Of a stretch of 11,307 nt of DNA, positions 6,323 to 11,307 are shown in pieces. Every line of letters starts with the position of its first letter. Position 1 is the first letter of the stretch. A program made the translations under genes and the position numbers. The notes below the pieces were generated by a model. It saw only the letters and a list, made by a program, of their open reading frames with translations. It ran no database searches and had not been told where the DNA came from. The stretch covers positions 1-11,307 of the forward strand of contig JBGVTE010000038.1 in assembly GCA_041862375.1 (NCBI GenBank), written 5' to 3'. The stretch is from WVZL01 sp041862375. Its GTDB lineage: Bacteria; Acidobacteriota; Aminicenantia; Aminicenantales; Aminicenantaceae.

Positions 6323-7441
6323 TTATTCTACCTGACTCTTGATGCTCGTTATAAGATTTTGAAATTCTATATATAATTTTCTCTGTTCTGCCTCTAATTT
6401 CTCCAATTCTTCTTCCTTTTTTGCCAAAACTGACTCTAATTCCTTTATTCGCTTTTCCATTACTTCAATTTTCTTCTCTTCTTCTTTTATGTCCTTACCC
6501 TCATTTTTTTTTATAGCTGCATTATAATCATTTATAAGCTGACCATATTCATCATCGAACTTCCTGTATTTTTCCTGAACTTCCGTGAGTTTTCCGTTAA
6601 TCCCGTATTTCTCGTTAAAGAAAAGATGCTGAGCTCTTGCCGTAGCTTTTTCAGACATTTTTTGGTTTCCCTCTTTTAAAAAGTGATGACCTGCCCTGAC
6701 AAAGTACTCGATAGATATGTCTAACAATTTTTTATCGTTTTTTGATTTACTGAATTGAATAATAGCTATAGAATTGGCAATTTCACCTGTTTTCTTTCTT
6801 GAATAAGCTTTCTCAAAAACCTTCAAAGCGTCTTCTATCCTTTTGGTACGATAAAGCGAGAAGGCATAACATCTTAAGACGGCAAAATCATCTTTCATTG
6901 ATCCATCTATCTTGTTTACAAGATCTATCACTTCCTCATACTGCTTATTTTCAAAAAGGGCTCTTATTTCTACAACTCCATTTTTATTGATCATATTATA
7001 AATGATGTTTTTCGCGTTGCTTGCCGCATTTGCCAATGTTGTGAAGCCTTGTGATTTTGAAAGATTTAAGGCTTTATCTGCATAGTTTAAGGCCTTATTA
7101 AAATCCTTAATCTCCTGGTGGGAAGCATAAGAGTTTGCTATAACTAAGAACATTTGCACCTTCCAATCAGGCTCTAAATCTTTATATTCAAGAGCTTTTT
7201 CAGCGTTAAATATGGCTTCCATATACTTTCCAAGCTGATTGCAGTTCAGAGCTAAATTAGCATATACATACTTATGGAATTTTGAATCACTGAATTTTTT
7301 GAGATATTCCTTAAACGCTTTTATCCTTTCTTCAGGAGATATCTTTGATACCGCAGATGCATATTCATCAGTCTGATCTAAACAAAATGCAAAGAGTGCA
7401 ATAAGAAACAAAGCAAGCAAAAAAACAAATAATTTTCTCAC
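6323..7441 (-). CDS. Exported TPR protein with C-terminal coiled coil (unknown function)
   Basis: This is a 372-aa protein starting at GTG 7441, with GAGGAG about 6 nt upstream. Residues 1-20 form a signal peptide or anchor (MRKLFVFLLALFLIALFAFC); the Cys at 20 follows FAF, a poor lipobox, so a lipoprotein is possible but not favoured. Residues about 35-280 are helical repeats of TPR type, for example YANLALNCNQLGKYMEAIFNAEKAL and RCYAFSLYRTKRIEDALKVFEKAY. Residues about 318-368 are a strongly charged coiled coil rich in Glu and Lys. Such proteins usually act as scaffolds in the periplasm or envelope, and the partner is not known. A sigma-54 promoter sits 52 nt ahead (predicted start to GTG), within the divergent gap shared with the 100-aa gene, so it is probably controlled by the same activator. 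Confidence 0.85.
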   Translation of the reverse strand: MRKLFVFLLALFLIALFAFCLDQTDEYASAVSKISPEERIKAFKEYLKKFSDSKFHKYVYANLALNCNQLGKYMEAIFNAEKALEYKDLEPDWKVQMFLVIANSYASHQEIKDFNKALNYADKALNLSKSQGFTTLANAASNAKNIIYNMINKNGVVEIRALFENKQYEEVIDLVNKIDGSMKDDFAVLRCYAFSLYRTKRIEDALKVFEKAYSRKKTGEIANSIAIIQFSKSKNDKKLLDISIEYFVRAGHHFLKEGNQKMSEKATARAQHLFFNEKYGINGKLTEVQEKYRKFDDEYGQLINDYNAAIKKNEGKDIKEEEKKIEVMEKRIKELESVLAKKEEELEKLEAEQRKLYIEFQNLITSIKSQVE

Positions 7442-7504
7442 TTCTTTCTCCTCTCAGCTAGGATTAAATTTGGTATTTTACTCATTGAGTTTCACCAATT
7501 TAAC

Positions 7505-7521
7505 AGCGAAAAGTGTGCCAA
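7505..7521 (-). promoter_or_regulatory. Sigma-54 promoter for the TPR/coiled-coil gene
   Basis: The minus strand reads TTGGCACACTTTTCGCT, with GG and GC separated by exactly 10 nt. It is nearly the same as the promoter at 5899-5915 (15 of 17 bases). The predicted start is near 7494, about 52 nt before GTG 7441. Confidence 0.8.
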
Positions 7522-7594
7522 AATTAGCCGCTGTATTTGTTCTCTTGAAAAGTATCTTTTAGAAAAAAATGACGTTTCCTAATCAGTACTAAAA

Positions 7595-7618
7595 GTTCCT
7601 AAAAATTAAAATTCGGAA
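7595..7618. promoter_or_regulatory. Palindromic enhancer-like element B
   Basis: These 24 bases match element A (6075-6098) at 22 positions, with GTTCC at one end and GGAA at the other across an AT-rich centre. A further half-site, GTTTCC, lies just upstream at about 7574-7579. The element is about 75-115 nt upstream of the minus-strand sigma-54 promoter and about 155-190 nt upstream of the plus-strand one, so one bound activator could serve both. Confidence 0.6.
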
Positions 7619-7683
7619 TGAAACTTCTTTTTTGTCTTTTCTGTTGATTTCAGACTATTGGGATCTTTTTTTGTGTTCTAAAA

Positions 7684-7696
7684 AATCAAAATGTTA
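7684..7696 (+). promoter_or_regulatory. IHF consensus site
   Basis: AATCAAAATGTTA matches WATCAANNNNTTR at all 13 positions. It lies between enhancer element B and the plus-strand sigma-54 promoter at 7772-7787, roughly 75-90 nt upstream of the -24 element, where IHF commonly bends DNA to bring the activator to RpoN polymerase. AT-rich DNA raises the chance rate, but the position supports function. Confidence 0.5.
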
Positions 7697-7715
7697 TTTT
7701 CCTGAGGAAAAACAT
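7691..7715. repeat. Imperfect 25-bp palindrome
   Basis: The core is a perfect inverted repeat TTTTCC-TGA-GGAAAA, and the arms extend outward as ATGTT and AACAT with a small asymmetry. It overlaps the IHF site and lies upstream of the plus-strand sigma-54 promoter. It could be a second operator or a variant activator site, as it shares the TTCC/GGAA ends of elements A and B. Confidence 0.4.
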
Positions 7716-7771
7716 TTATGGCTTGCTAGCTTGTAAGGAAAAGATCCTTGATAATTAAAAAAAAATCATTT

Positions 7772-7787
7772 TGGCACGTTTAATGCT
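7772..7787 (+). promoter_or_regulatory. Sigma-54 promoter for the 100-aa gene
   Basis: The sequence TTGGCACGTTTAATGCT has GG (7773-7774) and GC (7785-7786) exactly 10 nt apart and the full TTGGCACG -24 box. The predicted start is near 7798, about 35 nt before ATG 7833. Confidence 0.82.
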
Positions 7788-7832
7788 CATTCAAATATCT
7801 TCTGTCATAATGATGAGAGTGAATCTAAGGAA

Positions 7833-8135
7833 ATGATCGATCTAAAAAAAAATCAGCGGCTTATTACAATAAAAGGTATTGTTATTCCAGCGGATTGGGA
7901 TCAAAAAGGCAATCCTGTTTCTGTTGCTATTGCAACTCATACAGAAGAGGAATATCTCGTCAGCAATGATTTAAACGGAAGAGAACTATTCAATCTTATT
8001 AAAAATGTAGTTGAAGTTACTGGTTTTGCTAGAGAAATTGCAGGAATAAAAATAATTAAAGTGAAAGATATAGCGAGATGTAAATTAAATAATCCTTTTG
8101 AACCGAATGACTTAAACAACAAGAAAAAAAAATAA
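7833..8135 (+). CDS. Small protein, possible OB-fold-like beta-barrel (100 aa, unknown function)
   Basis: I do not recognise a named family. The 100-aa product has a pattern of beta strands and turns that resembles an OB-fold or similar small barrel: RLITIKGIVIPADWDQKG, then VSVAIATHTEEEYLV, a short helix (GRELFNLIKN), then VEVTGFAREIAGIKIIKVKDI. The tail is Asn/Lys-rich (NNKKKK). It has no signal peptide, so it is probably cytoplasmic. The ribosome site is close (TAAGG ending 2 nt before ATG), and an 8-codon frame at 7810-7836 (MMRVNLRK) ends in a TGA that overlaps this ATG, which may allow coupling. It is read from its own sigma-54 promoter, divergently from the TPR/coiled-coil gene and just upstream of the sigma-54 activator gene. 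Confidence 0.75.
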   Translation: MIDLKKNQRLITIKGIVIPADWDQKGNPVSVAIATHTEEEYLVSNDLNGRELFNLIKNVVEVTGFAREIAGIKIIKVKDIARCKLNNPFEPNDLNNKKKK

Positions 8136-8188
8136 TATTTATTTAATATTGAGAATAAATTTCCACATCCTCAATCTCTGCTCTTGAA

Positions 8189-8209
8189 ATTGACATCACT
8201 GTCATCAAT
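8189..8209. repeat. Small inverted repeat ahead of the activator gene
   Basis: TGACA-TCAC-TGTCA is a perfect 5-bp inverted repeat, with outer ATTGA and TCAAT arms that also pair if three bases bulge. It lies between the 100-aa gene and the extended -10 promoter of the activator gene, about 40-60 nt upstream of that promoter. It could be an operator; it has no T-tract and is a poor terminator. Confidence 0.3.
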
Positions 8210-8245
8210 CATAAATCTTTTCCCTTATAATAAAATAAATAGATG

Positions 8246-8254
8246 TGATATAAT
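8246..8254 (+). promoter_or_regulatory. Extended -10 sigma-70 promoter for the sigma-54 activator gene
   Basis: TGATATAAT is a perfect extended -10 (TGN then TATAAT). No good -35 is seen at 17 nt, which the TG extension can offset. Transcription would begin near 8261, leaving a leader of about 31 nt to ATG 8292. The activator would thus be made by the housekeeping sigma factor. Confidence 0.5.
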
Positions 8255-8291
8255 TTTTTTAATATAATTACCTAACGTTTAAATTGCAAAA

Positions 8292-9722
8292 ATGAATTCC
8301 ATTTTAATCATATCTAAATTACAAGACACCTTCCGGACATTCCATTCTTGCTTTAAATCGCAGTATAAGGTTGTCAAAGCACCAGATAAAGATTCCGCTT
8401 TAGAGATGCTCCAGAAGAAGCGTTACGATTTTATCTTTATTGACTTAGAAATTCTCAAAGAGTCAATTTCGGGAAATGAATATAAAACGTCTTTGCAGGT
8501 TTTCAGGAATTTGTTTCCCACTATAGAGATTATAATTATGTCATCTCAAGAAATGATCAGGGAAACTATAGCAGCAATAAAGGCAGGCGCCAGTGATTTT
8601 ATTACTTATCCTATAAATCCGGAAGAACTGGAATATTTAGTTGAAAACATCCATAAATCTAAAATCATACACTCTGAGCTTGACTACCTCAGGGAGCAAT
8701 TTTGGCAGTTAGATTCACTAGAAATTATTCAGACTAAAAATTCAGCAATGCAAAAAGTTTTCGATAAAATTCGGGCTGTCGCCCCCACTAAAAGTACGGT
8801 GCTTCTGACGGGTGAAACTGGGACTGGAAAAGGAGTATTGGCGAATCTGATCCACCAGCATAGCAATCGTAGGGACAAACAATTTATCAGCGTCCATTGC
8901 GGAGCAATCCCAGATACTCTTTTGGAAAGTGAACTCTTTGGACATGAGAAAGGAGCATTCACTGGAGCTGATCGAAGAAAACTAGGGAAATTTGAGATTG
9001 CAAATGGTGGGACAATCTTTCTTGACGAAATAGGAACCATTACTCCCTCCGCACAGATTAAGCTTTTACAAATCTTGCAAGATCAGACAGTTCAACGCGT
9101 TGGAGGAGAAGAAGCTATTAAAACTGACATAAGAATTATAGCTGCTACAAATACAGATCTGAAAAGTATGTGTGAAGAAGGACAATTCAGAAGAGACCTT
9201 TATTACCGTTTGAATGTGTTTCCTATAGAAGTTCCACCATTACGAGAAAGAACGGATGACCTCCCTCATCTTTTCAAAATGATCTTAGAAAAGATGAACA
9301 AAATGCATCAAAAAGAAATCCACGACGTCCATCCTTGTGTAATGGAGGCCTTCAAAAAATATTCTTGGCCGGGAAATATTAGAGAACTGGAAAACATCAT
9401 TGAACGCGCATACATACTTGAAAGTTCTTCTATATTAAGCCCTGAAAGTTTTCCAAATGAACTTTTCGAATCTGAAGCACTCTCGGCAATAATCCCAACA
9501 GACTCTACTCTTACTCTAGCGGAAGCGAGACATAAAAGTATAGAGGAAATTGAAAGGCAATATTTAAAAGCGCTTTTGACCAATCATAAAGGTAGAATTA
9601 ATGACTCTGCAACAACTGCTGGAATTTCGACTCGACAACTACACAAATTATTGAAAAAATATGGGATTCGAAAAGAGGAGTTCAAATCTTCAGCAGAAAA
9701 AGCAAACAAGCCTCCATTATAA
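8292..9722 (+). CDS. NtrC-family sigma-54-dependent transcriptional activator with degenerate receiver domain
   Basis: This 476-aa regulator has three domains. Residues 1-120 are a receiver fold: D51 stands at the phospho-acceptor place in FIFIDLEI and S84 at the Ser/Thr switch, but the acidic pair that should follow ILII is S8-K9, and the conserved Lys of the KP motif is Y106 (TYP). Residues about 145-385 are the sigma-54 AAA+ domain with Walker A GETGTGKG (174-181), the sigma-54-binding loop GAFTGA (221-226), Walker B TIFLDEI (D245, E246) and LYYRLNVFPIEVPPLRER. Residues about 430-462 are a Fis-type HTH (INDSATTAGISTRQLHKLLKKYGI). Loss of the receiver pocket suggests control by something other than an ordinary histidine kinase; none is encoded here. 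There is no clear ribosome site before ATG 8292. It lies beside three sigma-54 promoters and is their likely activator. Confidence 0.93.
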   Translation: MNSILIISKLQDTFRTFHSCFKSQYKVVKAPDKDSALEMLQKKRYDFIFIDLEILKESISGNEYKTSLQVFRNLFPTIEIIIMSSQEMIRETIAAIKAGASDFITYPINPEELEYLVENIHKSKIIHSELDYLREQFWQLDSLEIIQTKNSAMQKVFDKIRAVAPTKSTVLLTGETGTGKGVLANLIHQHSNRRDKQFISVHCGAIPDTLLESELFGHEKGAFTGADRRKLGKFEIANGGTIFLDEIGTITPSAQIKLLQILQDQTVQRVGGEEAIKTDIRIIAATNTDLKSMCEEGQFRRDLYYRLNVFPIEVPPLRERTDDLPHLFKMILEKMNKMHQKEIHDVHPCVMEAFKKYSWPGNIRELENIIERAYILESSSILSPESFPNELFESEALSAIIPTDSTLTLAEARHKSIEEIERQYLKALLTNHKGRINDSATTAGISTRQLHKLLKKYGIRKEEFKSSAEKANKPPL

Positions 9723-9740
9723 CCATTTCTTCACATTAAT

Positions 9741-9770
9741 TTGCACTGTTAAATTGTTTTCTTTTATAAT
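9741..9770 (+). promoter_or_regulatory. Sigma-70 promoter for rmuC
   Basis: TTGCAC (9741-9746) and a perfect TATAAT (9765-9770) are 18 nt apart in the short gap after the activator gene. Transcription would start near 9777, 18 nt before ATG 9795. This separates rmuC from the sigma-54 unit. Confidence 0.55.
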
Positions 9771-9794
9771 GAGACATTAAAAGATAGGGTTTCA

Positions 9795-10853
9795 ATGGAC
9801 ATAAACCCAGTATCAATCCTAATCCTCGCTGCCATCATTGCCCTTTTCATCTTTCTGTTCTTATTCATGAAAAGAACTACTTCCATGATTGATGAGGTAA
9901 AGAAAACCCAGAAAGATAATCAAGCCCTCTCTCTCATGCAGCAGCAGATCGGACAGTTGACTCTAAACATCAATCAGCAACTTCAAAACATGAGCAGCCA
10001 GTTCCAGAAGACGACAGGGAACATCGGCACAACCCTCGGAGATGTTAAAAAGGACCTGGGTAAAATGGAAGAAGTTACCAGGGAAGTGCTCGAAACAGCA
10101 AAGGATATCTCAAACCTTGAAGACCTTCTCCGGGCTCCCAAATTCAGGGGAGGCCTTGGAGAGCTTGTCCTGGGAGATCTGCTTGCTCAAACCCTTTCTC
10201 CTGCACACTACAGCCTTCAGTATAAATTCAAGAGCGGAGAGAAAGTTGACGCTATCATAAAAATCGGCCAGAATCTCGTCCCCATAGATTCCAAATTTCC
10301 GCTGGAAAACTTCAAGAGATACCTCCAGGAAGAAGAAAGCAAGAAAAAAGAAGTCTCGAAGAAAAGATTTTTCCTGGATGTAAAAAAGCACATTGACGAG
10401 ATTGCTTCAAAATACATCCTTCCTGATGAGGGAACTTATGATTTTGCCTTGATGTACATACCAGCTGAGAACATCTATTACGAAACTATTCTCAAAGATG
10501 AAAATTTTGGAGAAATGCAGAGTATTTTCTCATATGCCCTTAGAAAACGGGTTATTCCTGTTTCCCCGAATTCATTTTTCGCTTACTTACAGGTAATAAT
10601 ACTGGGCCTCAAAGGCCTGCGAATCGAAGACTCAGCCCTGACTATCTATCGGTCACTAGCCAGGCTTCAGGGAGATCTCACACGTTTTAAGAACGATTTT
10701 CAAACACTGGGGAGCCACCTCGTCAATGCAAAAAGCAAATTCGATGAAGCTGACAAACGTCTGGGTAAGTTCTCTGATAAATTTGAACTGGTGAGTGGAG
10801 AAAAACCAGAAATGCTTCCTGAAGAAAAACAGACAAAAAAAGATTCTTCCTAG
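9795..10853 (+). CDS. rmuC: DNA recombination protein RmuC
   Basis: This 352-aa protein has a membrane anchor at residues about 5-25, a coiled-coil region (about 30-105), and the RmuC nuclease-like domain (about 110-320). Key family blocks are FRGGLGE (117-123), VDAII (151-155) and LVPIDSKFPLENF (161-173). D152 and D165-x-K167 fit a PD-(D/E)xK-type active site. RmuC is thought to limit inversion or rearrangement at repeats and to act on DNA ends; its exact substrate is not firmly known. It is shorter than the E. coli protein (about 475 aa), mainly in the coiled coil. The ribosome site is weak (AGGG 5 nt before ATG). Base composition is less AT-rich than in the genes just upstream. The gene has its own promoter and ends 17 nt from the convergent gene at its right. 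Confidence 0.92.
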   Translation: MDINPVSILILAAIIALFIFLFLFMKRTTSMIDEVKKTQKDNQALSLMQQQIGQLTLNINQQLQNMSSQFQKTTGNIGTTLGDVKKDLGKMEEVTREVLETAKDISNLEDLLRAPKFRGGLGELVLGDLLAQTLSPAHYSLQYKFKSGEKVDAIIKIGQNLVPIDSKFPLENFKRYLQEEESKKKEVSKKRFFLDVKKHIDEIASKYILPDEGTYDFALMYIPAENIYYETILKDENFGEMQSIFSYALRKRVIPVSPNSFFAYLQVIILGLKGLRIEDSALTIYRSLARLQGDLTRFKNDFQTLGSHLVNAKSKFDEADKRLGKFSDKFELVSGEKPEMLPEEKQTKKDSS

Positions 10854-10870
10854 TCTCTCAATTCTTCTTA

Positions 10871-11307
10871 CTATCTAAACACCCAATCATCCCGTGCTAT
10901 CGGCCCTGGATTATCGTGTCTGAATGAACTGAACACCAATCCTTTAACACAGGGCTGGGCAAGTAATTCCGCCTCCTCAGTTTCAGACCGCTCATCCCAC
11001 TGGCGGGCAACATAAAGATCTGCTGAATTATCAGAAAACACTAGAGCATAAATCTTTTTAAGGTGATCAACGAGGGAAGGCATGTTGTAGCCATCTAAAT
11101 AATTCTGAAGGTAGCCATATCCTCTGTGCATGGGCCAGAGTTGATGCCACAGCGAAGGACATTTAGATGAATTCTGGTTGATGACTAGTTCATCTATCAA
11201 TTCCTGCTTGACCCAATCGCGCCAGTGAAGTGTGGCGTTTCCTAAAGGGGGACCGAGAACATCTCCCCTCGCCGCTCCCACAGCCAGACGAATCCCCAGC
11301 GGATGAA
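10871..11307 (-). CDS. C-terminal part of an uncharacterised, possibly glycoside-hydrolase-like protein (5' end beyond window)
   Basis: The minus-strand frame ends at TAG 10871 and stays open through the right edge, giving 144 residues. A GTG at 11281 is in frame, but the upstream codons continue without a stop (HPLGIRLAVGAARG), so the real start is most likely outside. Blocks such as RDWVKQELIDELVINQ, WPMHRGYGYLQNYLDGY and LVFSSFRHDNPGP look like the end of a TIM-barrel family-10-like glycosyl hydrolase, in which a W-x-x-W(V) helix is followed by a VDEL strand. This is a weak similarity from memory, so a hypothetical protein is the safe label. It is convergent with rmuC and appears higher in GC than the middle of the window. 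No hairpin terminator is seen between the two genes. Confidence 0.6.
   Translation of the reverse strand, partial: HPLGIRLAVGAARGDVLGPPLGNATLHWRDWVKQELIDELVINQNSSKCPSLWHQLWPMHRGYGYLQNYLDGYNMPSLVDHLKKIYALVFSDNSADLYVARQWDERSETEEAELLAQPCVKGLVFSSFRHDNPGPIARDDWVFR

Larger units (their letters stand above)
7442..7832. other. Divergent regulatory gap with two sigma-54 promoters and a shared enhancer
   Basis: This 391-nt gap lies between the minus-strand TPR/coiled-coil gene and the plus-strand 100-aa gene. In order it holds a minus-strand sigma-54 promoter (7505-7521), a palindromic enhancer-like element (7595-7618), a degenerate third copy (7675-7692), a perfect-consensus IHF site (7684-7696) that overlaps a larger imperfect palindrome (7691-7715), and a plus-strand sigma-54 promoter (7772-7787). 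No extra gene is visible. The single enhancer could serve both divergent promoters. Confidence 0.65.

Noticed and set aside
1..11307. CRISPR array, insertion sequence or transposase
   Set aside because: No regularly spaced direct repeats, terminal inverted repeats or transposase/integrase frames were seen.

Overview
The window appears to come from a moderately AT-rich, Gram-negative-type bacterium. Supporting signs are strong GGAGG-type ribosome sites, an exported sulfatase-like protein with TPRs, an envelope-type TPR/coiled-coil protein, and a sigma-54 control layer. The sulfatase-TPR and methyltransferase/ATP-grasp architectures suggest an Acidobacteriota, Aminicenantota or Desulfobacterota-like lineage, but nothing here fixes the taxon. 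The middle (about 5.35-8.3 kb) is visibly more AT-rich than the flanking genes, especially rmuC and the gene at the right edge.

Layout. The left edge (1-712, minus) is the N-terminal part of a zinc-free quinone-oxidoreductase-like MDR protein. At 831-870 lies a 40-nt fragment matching the 3' part of a tRNA, from the anticodon loop to CCA, with no 5' half nearby; this is the usual footprint of site-specific integration at a tRNA gene. Next on the minus strand are a membrane-anchored sulfatase/phosphatase-superfamily protein with TPRs (1033-3183) and a fused methyltransferase/ATP-grasp ligase-like protein (3374-5332). Upstream of these are three small open frames: a possible 42-aa sORF overlapping the ligase start, a 55-aa zinc-ribbon-like protein, and a 56-aa GroES-like protein that lacks the mobile-loop and roof segment. 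A 481-nt regulatory gap follows. Then come a secreted TPR/coiled-coil protein (6323-7441, minus), a divergent 391-nt regulatory gap, a 100-aa possible OB-fold protein (7833-8135, plus), an NtrC-family sigma-54 activator (8292-9722, plus), rmuC (9795-10853, plus), and a gene running in from the right edge (10871-11307, minus).

How it works together. Three sequences fit the sigma-54 promoter -24/-12 pattern (GG, 10 nt, GC) and each sits 35-52 nt (predicted start site to start codon) ahead of a gene: the GroES-like operon, the TPR/coiled-coil gene and the 100-aa gene. Both regulatory gaps carry a nearly identical 24-bp palindromic element (22 of 24 bases shared) at enhancer distance. IHF-like sites lie between enhancer and promoter in two cases. 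The sigma-54 activator encoded alongside has GAFTGA, Walker motifs and a Fis-type HTH, but its receiver domain has lost the acidic pocket and the conserved lysine. The best reading is a compact, self-contained sigma-54 regulon controlled by a probably phosphorylation-independent activator. It would drive a minimal GroES-like protein, a zinc ribbon and a methyltransferase-ligase on one side, and an exported TPR protein and a small unknown protein on the other. The function of this set is not known to me.
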